From positions 7,084,001-7,148,000 of the forward strand of contig BRXU01000004.1 of NCBI GenBank assembly GCA_030267565.1: DNA of 64,000 nt. Direction: 5' to 3'. The notes under the pieces were generated by a model. The model was not told the DNA's origin, did no database searches, and saw only the letters and a program-made list of their open reading frames with translations. The position numbers were made by a program, and so were the translations under genes. The first letter of the stretch is position 1. Each line of letters begins with the position of its first letter. The DNA comes from Pleodorina starrii (Eukaryota; Chlorophyta; Chlorophyceae; Chlamydomonadales; Volvocaceae). Below are positions 12,189-24,145 of the stretch, piece after piece.

Positions 12189-14300
12189 TCAAAAGTCCTC
12201 CAATATACCCTTCGCTATCAAAAACACCACGTAAATGAACGCCGCCGAGACAATGGCGTCCTTCGCAGTTTTCTGAATTCTTTCTTGCAGGGAGCGGACG
12301 GCTGCTGTGGCCGCGACAATGATCCCAGCCACCCCGACCAGTCCAAGGGCCGACCCGAGGAGCAGCTTGGTGTTTTGATCAATTGGCGCCTGCAGAGGAC
12401 GACGAATTGCGCGCGTAGCAAAGAGCTTCCGTTAGCGCGGCACGGCAGGAGTTCAAATATGGGGGATACCGGGTACGCTGCATACAATGCGATGCTGTAA
12501 TCGTGGTGCGCCGAAGCGGTGCGTTCGGACTGATACGTGGTGCGAGTTGGCAAGTAATCAAACCTATTCGGAACGGCTTAACACTACAATACTGCAGCAT
12601 CGGTGACCGGGGCAAGCGAATAGCATCATGCTTAAGCAGCCCGCGCCGGCCCCTAGTCCCAATCAAAAACTGCATTCGTCTTGCATGCATGCGCGCAGCT
12701 TAAGCCGCGCACCTGCAGCAGCTCCCTGGTCACTGCCTTCTCACCCGCGTCGGTCAACTGGGCCAGCACGATGCCTCCGACGGCGCCCGCCAGGGCGACC
12801 ACGCCGGCCAGCGTGAGCGGCGAGAACTGCTTCGGGCCGGGCTCGCCAGGCTTGCGGAGCTTCAGGTCACCGGTCGCAACAAACTGCTTCAGGCCGGCCT
12901 CGCCGCCAGCGAAGCCGCCGGCGACACCAGCTGCACAAGACAGGACCGATCAAAAGGGCGATTAAACAGGAAAATCGCACGAAGGTCAAGTGAGACCCTC
13001 AACGGCAGGCCGGAAGCTGAACAAGGGCCGAGGTTGTCGGACGTTATCAGAGCGAGGCAAGCTTTGCGGCACAGGTACTGTCATGCATCTTACCCAGCGG
13101 GCCGATGTCATCCTTGCCCGGGTACTTGCGTGGGTCTGCGCGGACACATATAAGAAATCTCCGTGTCAATGGCGCAACAAGAGCGAATCGCTCAGCTACG
13201 TAAGGTCTGTGGTCTGCCCTTCCCATGCTTGAACTCCCGCCAATGCCGTACCGTCGATGACAACACGGCCCTTGGCGCCAGACTTCCGGAGCTCCAGCTC
13301 ACTGCAAGTAGTGAGGCATTTGACGCACAAAGTCAGTAAGAGTCCTTGGGTGACGCAGGGTCAAGGCGACCATAAGCCTGGTTTGGGTCTTGGACGCGTA
13401 CAGAACTCACTCCTTGTTGAAGCCCACGTAGATAGCCTCCTTGCCGGGGGGCGGGTTGGCTGCGACCGGCGCCGCCGCCTTCGGCGCAGCCTTGGGCGCG
13501 GACTTTGTCGCCTTCTCCTTCTGCACCGCGGGAAACAGCAAGGGGCCCCGTCAGGGCCGCCACGATGCCGATGCAGACGTTGCAAGCAGCATGAATGTCC
13601 CAGGTGTGTGATGAAGTTTGTAGCGTTGGCGCACCATGCGGACAACCGCGACGCGACACGCACCTGAACTTGCTCCCTCAGCTGCCAGAGGCCGGCCTCG
13701 CCACCAGCCCAGCCACCCGTGCCCCACGCATCGCGGCTGGGGTACTTGCGCGGGTCGTCCCGAATGACGCGGCCCTTGCGGCCCTCGCGGGAGCCAAATC
13801 CGTCCTCCTTCTCGAAGCCAATGTAGATTTCCTCCACCGGGGTGGCGCTGGTGGTCGTCACCTCCTTCACGTTCTGGGGGACGTCCAAGGCGACAATTAA
13901 CATAAGCTACAATTAGCCAGTATGCGTCAGTACCGAACGTGCTAGCTGGGACGGCCATGAGGAACAGGAGAATGTAACGACCCACACGCATCGGCCTCGA
14001 AGATAACAACCCACTTCAGAGTTCCCCAACGCTTGCCCCACGGAGCACTCCAAACTGGCGTGGGCTATTACTGCAACCCAATGTGCCGGGCTGGAAAGGC
14101 AGTATGGTCGTCACTGACCCAGGCCGCTTGCAATACAATCACGCCCCACAGTAGAGAGGTTCAGCTTCATCAGTCGTTCGGGCGGCACCGCCGCGCTTCC
14201 AGCAGATACGTACCTGTTGGACAGCTGCTGCGGCCACGCGCGCAGTGCGCGCACCAGCCAGAGGCCGAGCAGTGCAAGGGGCGCCGCTAACACGCTTCAT
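12189..14300 (-). CDS. Probable thylakoid membrane protein with duplicated KGRV-DDPRKYP-AGGEAGL module
   Basis: Seven exons with perfectly matching phases give 305 residues: 14214-14300, 13664-13873, 13411-13520, 13252-13301, 13094-13135, 12713-12930 and 12189-12389. The first exon encodes MKRVSGAPCTARPLAGARTA, an Arg/Ala/Ser-rich chloroplast transit-like peptide. Two homologous modules follow. Module one (about 43-99) has EEIYIGFEKED, KGRVIRDDPRKYP and GGWAGGEAGL. Module two (about 127-184) has EAIYVGFNKDE, KGRVVIDDPRKYP and GGFAGGEAGL. They are joined by a Lys/Ala/Pro linker. Three hydrophobic segments (about 203-225, 248-270, 284-301) then end the protein at ILEDF. I cannot place it in a named family. 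The architecture suggests a soluble tandem domain anchored in the thylakoid. The exon structure is very secure, the function unknown. Confidence 0.85.
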
Positions 14301-14763
14301 AAGAACAGACTCCATGGCTTCTCAGAGAAAGTTAAAGGCTTAGATCAGGCTAAGGGAAATTACAATGTACACGACTGACGTGCGTTGCTGACCTTTTGAT
14401 GCACTGTCTACCACCCCGTACACTGCACGACAGCAACCACTGTGGTTGCCTTCCCAGGCAGAACCCCGCGATTTTCAGTAGTGCAAACCATATTATTCTC
14501 ATACAATTTTCAATACTGGGACAGCAGTCCGTGTCTGGTAGTACAGTACAAAAAAATTGAACTGAAAGACAGTTTGGCAAACTAGACGCCCTTCCGCTGC
14601 AGCATAGGTATCTTACCTTTCCTGATATTGTCCTTTAACATATTTAGAGCTTGGGTTCATCTGTTCTTCGTTTAGGGCTTGTATTCGCTTCCTACTGTCG
14701 CACAACTCACTTCCCCCGCGCGCGGCCGGCTGGCCGGTGCGCGGCCACTAGATTTTGCTTGTC
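14301..14763. promoter_or_regulatory. Shared divergent promoter region (thylakoid-protein gene / kinesin-12)
   Basis: The 463 bp between two divergent start codons must contain both promoters and 5' UTRs. It is more A/T-rich than the flanking exons. I see no clear TATA box at a sensible distance from either gene. Confidence 0.45.
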
Positions 14764-17700
14764 ATGGATTGCTGGAGCAAAGGACTGCGCGGCGGAGACG
14801 CCGGCTTCACACCTCGGCGGCAGCCTCCGGCCAAGCAGACTGGTGCTCCCCTCACGGCACAGCCTGACAAGGGAAAGCCCGAGAAGCTGACTCCTTTGCC
14901 AGGAGCAGCGGGTGGCGTAGTAAGTCGACTTTCATGCCAGCAAAATTGCCGTTCGCGCAACGTCCTTCCCTGACTCCATGTCCCATTATCCCCAGCGCGT
15001 CCAAGCTCCTGGAACGGTCCCTCGAAACAAGCCAACACCGCTGGTGTGCGACAGCCCAGAGCTACAGCAGAGGTATGACTCGCCATCCAAGCCAGGAAGC
15101 GTTTACTCTGGAGACGGTGACGCCGATGGAACCGAGGATTTTGAAAACGACTCGGTCCAGGTGCGCTCATACCCCTGAAGCATAAACCCAGCAACACTAC
15201 TGCCATGAGAATAACCTTTTATAACCCTGGATGCTGCAGGTATTTGTGCGAGTTCGGCCGCCGACGCAGCAGGAGCTCGCAAGCGGTGGGCGGCTACTTC
15301 GGGATGTTGCATTGCTTTTCTCGGTCGAAACAGCTGCTTGCTAAACAGCTACGTGCCTTTCCGTGCAGATAAGCACGACAGCTGCTTGAATATCGTCGGG
15401 AGCCGCACGATAGTGCTCAGCGCTAAGGATAAGCCGAACGCGCCGCACCGATTCATGTTCGATCAAGTGCTGCCCGAGACAACCGCGCAGCAGGATGTTT
15501 TCGAGTGTAAGTACACACGCGCAAAACGCTAGCGCGGGCCCTGTCCGCGTAATGGTTTACCGATTACCGAAAACGTACTGGTAGACCGAGATATGAAGGG
15601 TTATGCTGAACCCAGGGCTCATGCATGTAGCGCTGTTACTCGTGGCTTTGCCCCCTCGGTGTGCACACTAAGCCTTTGATATTTGCGCTGTCAAGCCTTT
15701 CGTCGCGGTAGTGGTTGACAAATGCCTTTTTCTCCACCGTGCTTCCCGTGCCAGTGGCCGGACTTGTGGCGGTGGACAATTGCTTGGCTGGGTACAACTC
15801 TTCAATCTTCGCGTACGGCCAGACGGGTGCAGGCAAGACGTTCACCGTCATAGGCAACATCAGCTGCCCCGAGAAGCGGGGCTTGGCTCCGCGGGTGTTC
15901 GAGTACCTATTTGCAAAGATCACCGACCACGAGAACGCCCGGGGTCCGGATGCCGTCAAGTACAATTGCAGGTGTGCATTCCTGGAGATCTACAACGAGA
16001 CCATTGCGGACTTGTTGTGCCCCAGCTCCAGCAACTTGCCAATCCGCGAGGATCCGGAGAAAGGCCCCTACGTGGATGGGCTATCGGAGCCGCCAGCTCT
16101 GAACGGTGAGCCGCTAGCTTCCATCCGCCGGGGCGCATCGAACAGATCATGAGCTGCCTAGCACCTGAGCCGTGCCGATACCACAACTGCCATCCCCTCG
16201 CCCGTCCTATCCTTGGAGTTGATGCCCGTGCACATGGAGCGCTGCAGGGCCGGGGCTATTTTGATACGCGCGATACACCTCGGCGCGAAAAGCAGTGTCA
16301 TTGTGAAGCAATTGGACCGCATTTTTCTCCCCGCCCACAGTGGACGAGATGCTCCAGCACCTGCTGCGGGGCGCCGAGAATCGGCACACGGGCGAAACCC
16401 GCCTGAACCGGGAGTCCAGCCGATCGCACTCGGTCTTCATGTGCACCGTGGAGAAAACGGTCACCAGCAATGGCATTAGCAAATGCTTCTACGCCAAGCT
16501 GAACCTCGTCGATCTCGCGGGTGAGCGGACGAATTCCCTGCACAGTAGCACGAAGAACATGGGTCATGCAAGCTTCTCGCTTCACAACGTGCCTAGCACC
16601 CGATGGGCCACGTGGTCCACCTTGCGCCGTCCGCTGAAGTGCGTATGGTCATTAGCTGCGCAAGCAACCTCGGACGCCTGTCACAACTGCCGTGTCTGAT
16701 TGCAGGCAGCGAGCGCATTGCTAGCGGCGCCCACGGTGGCAGCAACGCAGCTGGCGAGCACTTCAAGGAGGCTTGCCACATCAATAAATCGCTTACAGCG
16801 CTTGGCCGCGTCACTACGGAGCTCGTCAAGTCGCAGAAGAACGGCGGCGGAGGCCACGTGCCGTACCGTGACTCGAAGTTGACGTTTCTGCTCCAGGTGC
16901 GTTTGTTCTGATGCGTGGCCCTAGCATGATGCTGGCACCGATGCCTGACCTGCCTTCGTCGGTGCCTAACCACACGCAATGGGTGCGCTGCAGTCGTCAC
17001 TGGGCGGCAACGCCAAGACGCTCATCATCGCCAACGTCAGCCCCAGCTCAATCTGTGCGCATGAAACGCTCAGCACGTTGCGCTTTGCCAAGCAGACCAA
17101 GCACATTCGCAATGATGCGAAGGTCAATTGGACCGTGCAAGGCGACCGCATCGCCATGCAGCGCGAGATCGAGCGGCTCCGTATGGAGCTGGCGGGTATG
17201 CGATCCGGCATAACCGAGCCACTCGTGCAGGCGAATGAGGAGCTGACGGCCCGCTTGGAGGAGTAAGTCCGGTCATGGTGGATAGGGACTGTACTGCTTC
17301 CGTCCTCATCAGCCGGTCAAATGAGTGTTGACAGCATTGCGGCACGCACAGCACGCGCGCACGTCTCATTGGCCATGATTTACACCGAGGCCTGGCAAAT
17401 CTTTGTCCAGGGAGCGGCAGCGGCGCGAGGAGCTTCAGCAGGAGCGAGAGCGGATGGTGAGCGCCTTGAACCAGGCCCGCCGCGAGAACCGGCTTCTCGA
17501 CCAGCGCCTGGTAGGCCTTGCGGCCATCAGCGGCATGGATGGGAGCCGCGGGGGCGCGATGGCGACGGCCGTGCAGCAGGTGCGTGGGTATGCCGGGTGC
17601 AGCGTCGTGAACGTATGCAGAGCACGCCCTAAACATGAATTACCTTGTTACATCATCGGACTGCAGCTGGAGGCCATGGACGCCAATGCGCTCAGGCGGC

Positions 17701-20700
17701 GCACGGAAATTGACCAGGCGCAGCAGGAACTGATGGCCCTCCAGTTGCAGTTCGAAAAGGAATCCAGGGCGCGGCTGATGGAGGAACTGCAGGCAGCGAT
17801 CAATGCACGTGAGGACATCTTTGTGAAGGTAAGTACAGATTTGCCGCCGTGCCCTTCAGTACCACTCATACCTGGGAACATCGCGGCCCTCTTGGAGAAG
17901 CATTGGCAACAGCGGCGGGGCCAACGAAGCTACCAGTAAAGCGCTGGCTAAACTAATGCGTGTCGCGTTCGGTTGTGCCGCAGTGTGCGCTGTTGGAGAC
18001 GCAGCTGGCAAGCCTGCTCAAGGAGAAGGCCGAACTGGAGGAGAGTTGTAGCGTGCTCGCAGAGAATTTCTCGCAGGCCGGGCTAAAGATTTCTGAACAG
18101 AAGGAACAGCTTTCCTCACAGCTAACGAATCTGCACACTGCCGAGCACAAAATTGAGGAGCTACAACGGCAGCTGGACGTTGAGCGGGAGGAGCGAGAAA
18201 AGGTACATGCCAGTGCGGGGCCCGGGGTTCTTTCTAGAATCCCCCGTAGATCCCAAAGGTCGTGAACACATCCCATAGCGGTTGCAATCACAATCTCGGA
18301 CGATTTTGGGATTATCATGCAATCTCTACCTCAGGTGGAGCAGCTGGTGGCCGATTCAAGCGCCAATCTCCAAGCCGCAATGGCGCGGCAGTCTGAACTA
18401 CAAGCCCTTTTGGACGACAAGCATCTCGAGCTGAGCCAGCAAGAATCACGCATCGAGGGTTTGGAGAGGCAGCTGGAAGGGGCGCTTAGTGAGGTGCATC
18501 TGCTGCAGCGCCGGCTCGCCGAGGTACGGAGTCGCAGCTTTCAATTACCCATGCGAGCGGACGTTTTGCTTGACATCATACGGGCGAGCGCGAGCAAAGA
18601 TATGGAGAGCCCAGGAGGTGCCTCTGCATCATGAAGATTATTGCTGCAGTGAGGTGCCACGGCAGGACGAAGGCCTGAAGGCCGGCTCTCAGTCGAGAAT
18701 ATCACGGCACCAAGAACATACCCTGCATCCACTTCTCGCTGCTCCATCACCGCTTTACGGTCCGTCTTGTTGCAGTTATCTCAATGGGCCACAACATTGC
18801 CAATTTTCCCATCTACCCCAGTCGTCCTCGACGATGGCGTATCGGAGCCAATGCAACCGCTCCCTCGCTTTGTGCATGGCGTGGACGCGTCGTACACGCT
18901 TGAAAGACAATAGTAACAGACAACCATATTTGTTTCTGAATTCAAACCCGTAGGCTCAAGAGCAGCTTGCGCAGACACGACACGACGCAGATAAGGCGCA
19001 CTTCGAGCGGAGCCAGTTGCAGAGCGAGCTGTCATCGGCACTGGATCAGCTTGCAGCTCGGGACAGGCGGGAAGCCGAGCTCGAACAGCAACTTATGGCG
19101 AAGGCGGAGGAGTGCTCGTCCGCTCTCTTGCGGCTGACGGTACTGGAGGGTAACCTTTCTGCGCAGGCCGAAGCATGCAGTTCGCTGTCTTCCCGCCTCG
19201 AGTCTGCGGAGGCTCGCTGTGACGAGCAGGCAGAGCTTCTTTGCCGCGCGCAGCAGAACAACGCTAATCTCCAGGCGCAGGTCAGCTCTTCCGCAGCGGA
19301 GGTCGAGCGAGCGGACAAGCGCACGGCGTCGGCTCGGCAGGAGGTCTCGGAAATGGCAGCTCGTATCCAGGCGTTGGAAGGCGACGTTGCTGGCTACGAG
19401 GTCGCCCGTGCAATGCTGGAGGATACCCTGCAGGGGAAGGAAAGCACCCTGGCCCAGTTGGAGGCCACGGTGGTGGACTTGCGCGTTCAGCTGTGCTCAG
19501 CACAAGATGCACACGCGGCGAGCGAGCAGCAGGGGACAGAGCTTCGCGCCGCGGTGGCGGCCTTGGAAGCGCGAGCTGCGGAGCTTGAGACACAGGTTTC
19601 CAAGCAGGCTGCTGACTTGCAGGTTGGTATGCCGTCTGTCGTGCTCCGTGGGCTGCTGACTTGCTCCGTCCATTCCCAACGACTTCTCACTGTAGTCGAT
19701 GGCTTCATGCTCGGGATCAACATCCGGCAAATTCTAGCGTTGGTGTGTTCGATTTCCCCTCCTAAATCTTACCCTTGACTTCGATTACAGGACCGGGGAA
19801 CAGCTTTTGGGGTCCTGGAGGCTCGGGTAGGAGAGCTCGAGGCTTTGAAGGCGTCGGTCGCAGAGCAACTCTTGCTGGAGCAAGGCAGTGTGGCCGCTCT
19901 GCGGGAGACACTCTCTGCAAATGAGGGCTGCATTGCGGAGCTGCGCCAGCAAGTCCAGCAGGTATGGCAAAGTTGAGGATAGCGGGGAAGGTTATTAGCA
20001 TGGCAAATCATCCGTCAAGGGGCCACACGAGCTTAGGTCCCCGGTTGTCCTCGCGCACGTTGTTGGTCCTGCTGTTGGCTCACGAGACGAGCGATTCTCT
20101 CCTGTCTTTCGTGATGCCTTGTTGCCACAGGAGGAAGCCCGGACGTTGCATGCGCTGAGGGAGATGAGCGAGACGGCAGCTGGTTCCCAGCGGCAGATCT
20201 CAAAGCTGGAGGAGCAGCACCTGCAGGAGGTGCAGGGTCTGAAGGACGAGCTGGACAAGCGCGCCGCGGCCTTGAAGACGTGAGTGGATGCCCTTCCCCG
20301 TCGTTGCCGGTCGTTCGCTTCTTTGCCCATAAAGTTGTTGCAATGTCCACAACAGGCGTGACCAGGAGATGGTGCGCACCAACTTCACGTTAAAAAATGA
20401 GATTGATCGGCTGAACGCTCAACTGGAGCAGACCAAGCGCGACGCCAAGGTACGGAAAACTCGCAACATGTGCTGTTGTTAGTGCCAGTGTGTAACCTGT
20501 GTACGCAGTGTATGTGGTGCGTACGCAGTGTATGTGGTGCGCACGAGGCTTTTCCGAAATGAGCGGATCCGCCCCTCGCATATAGCCCTGTCTCTTACAG
20601 ACAGCCACGCACATTGCCTTTCGAAACGCCCGCAGGCCTACCAGGAGCAGCTGATCGCGTCGCATCAGGCCATGAAGGCCGAGATGAACGTGCGCCTAGA

Positions 20701-21465
20701 GAAGCAAGGCGAGCGGTATGCCGACCTGTCCAAGGTAAGCTGGCTGGTTCTGCACCTTTTGTGCATTGCCATCGACACACGCTCAAAACACTTCCTGGTC
20801 TTTTTACCCCTCGTCCTTACAGAGGCACGACTTGCTTAAGGCGCAGTTCGAACAGAGCCAGCGCGAGGTTGAGTCATGGAAAACCAAGTCCGAAAGGCTG
20901 GATCGCGCCCTCGCGGACGTCAACCGCCTGATCTACTTCGCACGGAATCCCCCGGACTCAGCCCGTTCCTCGTTAATCATGTAAGGGTTCCGCAACCACT
21001 ATTGGCAAAACAAGTGCACCTTACCCTTACTGACCCTGTCAACGCCCTTTTTGACTATGTAGGACGCGCAGCGACGTTCTATCCGGTTCACGCGCCGGCG
21101 GTGCGGTCGTGGGCCCGTTGGCCCTCACCATCGCGGACTCTGCGACCGTCTCTCCTCGAATCCCCAACAGGCAAGTCAGATGTTCATCACTTTCCGTATG
21201 AATTTTGGTTAGGGGGACCACAACACATACATCACGCTTGCCTCGACTCTTGACACCTGCTACTCCGTGTAATCCCATGCGCAGCCGCTACCAAGCGTGC
21301 AGCCCTCCGGGCTCCAAAGTCGGGAGCGTGAGTCACCGCGATGGGTGCGAAGACGATGGGGACGAGTGCGAGAGCGCCAGCCACATCCCCGACACCGACA
21401 TCATCGGGGACCAGCTGTCCATGCCCGACGCCGCTGACCAAGAAACGATCGTCGACGCGGCGTAA
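14764..21465 (+). CDS. Kinesin-12 family motor protein (KIF15/PAKRP-like)
   Basis: Twenty exons with consistent phase encode about 1287 residues. They start at 14764, 14996, 15240, 15369, 15755, 16341, 16706, 16994, 17411, 17667, 17984, 18335, 18954, 19791, 20131, 20356, 20636, 20823, 21063 and 21285, with stop TAA at 21463-21465. The N-terminal motor begins VFVRVRPP after an acidic, Ser-rich head of about 107 residues. The P-loop GQTGAGKT is at ~190-197, switch I NRESSRSH at ~308-315 and switch II DLAGSE at ~343-348. The motor ends in HETLSTLRFAKQTKHIRNDA plus a short neck, typical of kinesin-12. Most of the remaining ~800 residues are heptad-rich coiled coil (Glu/Gln/Leu/Ala). Kinesin-12s act at the spindle and at the plant phragmoplast. 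Intron 19 uses a GC donor (exon ends at 21170). The C-terminal ~60 residues are acidic and non-coiled. Confidence 0.92.
20510..20549. repeat. Tandem duplication of a 20-bp unit inside a kinesin intron
   Basis: The word GTACGCAGTGTATGTGGTGC occurs twice head to tail around 20501-20540, inside the intron between the exons ending at 20449 and starting at 20636. It is a small local duplication with no coding effect. Confidence 0.5.
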
Positions 21466-21660
21466 TAAAACTTGATCCTTAGGCCGTGCCTGGCCTGATA
21501 GCAGCGCTGATCTTGTAAAGCAGCGAGAACCGCAGCCGCCGTATCTGTAGGTATATGCATAGTGGCTGGCTGTAGCGTCGGGACATATAGTGTCGTGTAG
21601 GTGCATGTAGTATCGGGGCAGTCATGGGGAGTGTACGCCACTGGAGAGTCGTGCCGCGCT

Positions 21661-21665
21661 TTACA
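21661..21665 (-). terminator. Candidate poly(A) signal for LSM7 (TGTAA on - strand)
   Basis: TTACA on the + strand, 98 nt past the LSM7 stop and only 5 nt from a kinesin TGTAA on the other strand. If both are used, the two convergent transcripts overlap tail to tail. Confidence 0.4.
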
Positions 21666-21669
21666 AAGG

Positions 21670-21674
21670 TGTAA
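21670..21674 (+). terminator. Candidate poly(A) signal TGTAA for kinesin-12
   Basis: TGTAA 205 nt after the kinesin stop. An earlier TGTAA lies at 21514-21518, 49 nt after the stop. Either could serve. Confidence 0.4.
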
Positions 21675-21762
21675 TGTATATTGCTGAGGATGAGTCGTGT
21701 GCCAAGCAGTGGTGAGACCTTGCCGGATGGATCCATTATTTTTGGGCGACCAGCATAGCTGG

Positions 21763-22326
21763 CTATGCGGCCTCCGCATCTTCGCCGTCCTTGTCGTCTT
21801 TTTGCAGGAATGGGTTGGCGATCTCCTCCATCCCAGTGGAGGGCGCCACTAGCATAACAGCCGTTCCTCGGCAAACCTGTGCAAAGGAATGGATGGCTTG
21901 AGTGGGATAGCAACAATGTAAGCATGTCGTGCTAGAGCCCCGACTGCTTACCAGCAAGCCAAGGGCCCGCGTCTCGTCAGTGACAGTGAGCGGGTCCTCC
22001 GGGTCTGGATAGCGACACGGGGGTTGGGGACAGGGCACGGTCCTGTCAAGGTTGGTACACCGAGCATATTACCAAGGCTGTGCGTTCGCACCTCGAAGGT
22101 ACTCCACAGCCTCATCGAGCACCAGGTTTAGCAGCTGGTCGTAGCCCTTGAGGATCCCTTGAACTGCAATGGCGCAAACCGTTTGCCAAGTGACCTAATG
22201 ATTCGCTTAGTTCATCTTTCTATGTTTTGGTAATGTACCTTCTCGTCCCCCGGCTAGCTTCACACGCACACCCTTGTCCACGAACTTGGCAAGGTCCACC
22301 GCCGATTCTTTCGCCTTGCCGGCCAT
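21763..22326 (-). CDS. LSM7: U6 snRNA-associated Sm-like protein LSm7
   Basis: Four exons (22239-22326, 22092-22163, 21952-22004, 21763-21876) give 108 residues, the usual LSm7 size. Sm motif 1 reads DKGVRVKLAGGREVQG then LKGYDQLLNLVLDEAVEYLR. Sm motif 2 is GLLVCRGTAVMLVAP, followed by the LSm7-typical GMEEIANPF. The tail is acidic (KDDKDGEDAEAA). LSm7 is a subunit of the LSm2-8 ring on the U6 snRNA 3' end in the nucleus and of the LSm1-7 ring that acts with decapping in the cytoplasm. All phases agree (1, 1, 0). It is convergent with the kinesin and divergent from the ABC ATPase. Confidence 0.96.
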
Positions 22327-22634
22327 GTCCACGAGACTCCCTTAGCTAAGTTCGCGCATACACGTAGAGCCGCTGTAGTTAATTAAGTGTTCATCCAAAA
22401 GAGAAGCGTCAGGTTTCGCTCCACTCAACCGAGTGGTTTCGGGCCGAGAGTGGAGCTAGGCTGTACAAGGCGAAAGCACAGAATTGGGATAATGCATGCA
22501 AATGCGAATAGGCTCTTCCTGGTTTGCAAAAAATGATTACCTAGCACGCACACGGCGTGATTTGCCCAATTATCGTGAAAAGCGCTAGACGGCGTCCTTG
22601 ATACGGCCATAAGCAAGCTCGAAGAGCCCATGCA
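22327..22634. promoter_or_regulatory. Shared divergent promoter region (LSM7 / ABC ATPase)
   Basis: 308 bp between divergent start codons. It is A/T-richer than the flanks, including TTAATTAAGTG near 22379, and carries no open frame of note. It must hold both promoters. Confidence 0.5.
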
Positions 22635-24115
22635 ATGTTGGAGAAACGTGAAGCTTCGGTTTTGCGGGCAAAGCACGCCGGTACTGTAGGTCACCAGCTG
22701 TCCAAACTGCACAGCTTTCGCCCGTTCCTGCGACATGCAGGGGGGAGCTGCAGGGGAAGATGTGGGACAAGCGCAATCAGTTCAAATACCGCACAAGCCG
22801 TTTCCCGCACGGCAAGCCCGTACTCTGTCCTCGTTCACGACCTGCGCCTTCACCTAGGTCAGCCTGGCGCCAAGAGGCCCGTACTGAACGGTGTACGTCT
22901 GCAAGTCAAGCGCGGCTCGCTGCACATGCTGTTGGGGCCCAACGGGTGCGGCAAATCAACCTTGTTGAAGGTGCTCGGTGGGCTGGTGACCCCGGACAGC
23001 GGGCTCGTCGACACGGATCAGCCTAGTGGCTTCGTTTTCCAGAACCCAGACCATCAAGTGGTCATGCCCACCGTGGCAGCGGATGTCGCATTCGGCCTCG
23101 GGCGGTGAGCACTTGCGAAAGCTGTGGCGGTCCATCCGCGTCTGTGCAATGCCGTTCGGGAAGGACTCCATTTTTTTGCGCGCTGTGCACAGCGGCACAT
23201 TGGGTTAATGGCGCCATGTATTGCGGACGGCATGCATACACCTTGCGCACCCGCTATTGGGCTTCATTGCGCGGTTACAGCACGTGCGTGGCGCACCATG
23301 TTGACTTGCGACACGCAATCTCCCATTCATACCCAACCTGATGGCCCGTCGGACAGCGTGGTACTCCCGTTGCGTGTTTCGGTCATAGCAAGCAACTTGC
23401 TTCCTTGCATCCACAGATACAACGTCACGGAGGAGGAAGTATCTTCTGCGGTGCGGTCAGCCCTACGCCTTGTTAACTTGGAGGACTTCATGTACCGAGC
23501 TACGCATACTCTGTCCGGCGGACAGCGGCAACGTGTGGCCATCGCTGGTGCGTCCCGCTGGGCTAGCTGTTATGCGGCCGCTGGACTGTAGCTGTTTGCG
23601 ACAATGGTAGCCCAAACCCGAAGACCCAAACGCCCAAGGGTTATAAGGGTATCGTGCGTATCGTCCCTGGATGTTACACGGTTGCACTCCTGCCTATGCC
23701 TCATTTCGACACAGCCCTTTGTAATATCGGCAACTTCGGCAGGCGCTCTGGCAGAAAACCCCAAGCTTCTCCTCCTTGATGAGTTGACAACGTTCCTGGA
23801 CCGCGAGGACCAGTTCGGAGTGCTACAGGCAGTACGCAGCATTGCCTCGGCCAACAACGACGTAACCGCCATCTGGGTGACGCATAGGTAGGGGGCACCG
23901 GGCTCACAGTGCACAATTAATTGAAACAATAGCAAGCAAAACGCCCGGCCCCTCACACACTCATCGTTCATTTTATCGATACATTCACCATTTGCAGGTT
24001 CGAGGAGTTGCAGTTCGCCGACGCTGCAAGCTACATGGAGGACGGGCGCGTCGTGTTTACGGGCACGCCCGACGAGGCCAAGGTGTTCCTGCGGGATCTC
24101 GGCGCACCCATATAG
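22635..24115 (+). CDS. ABCI11: Plastid ABC-transporter ATPase, ABCI11/NAP14-like
   Basis: Four exons (22635-23104, 23417-23547, 23743-23887, 23998-24115) encode 287 residues with matching phases. Walker A is GPNGCGKST at 101-109, the Q-loop region is [20 protein letters not shown], and the signature is [14 protein letters not shown]. Walker B is [20 protein letters not shown] and the H-loop is AIWVTHRFEE. These match CbiO/EcfA-type stand-alone ATPases and most closely the plant non-intrinsic ABC protein ABCI11 (NAP14), implicated in chloroplast metal homeostasis. About 70 residues precede the domain and are rich in Arg/Ser/Ala, consistent with a transit peptide. No membrane segment is present, so it must pair with separate permease subunits encoded elsewhere. 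Confidence 0.93.
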
Positions 24116-24145
24116 TGTGAACTGGAACCCCACGTGCCCAGGGCA

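Noticed and set aside
21063..21170. Kinesin ending at an in-frame ATG-TAA at about 20981
   Set aside because: A splice at AT|GTAAGG removes the stop, and two further exons join in exact phase through a GC-AG intron to a natural stop at 21463-21465.
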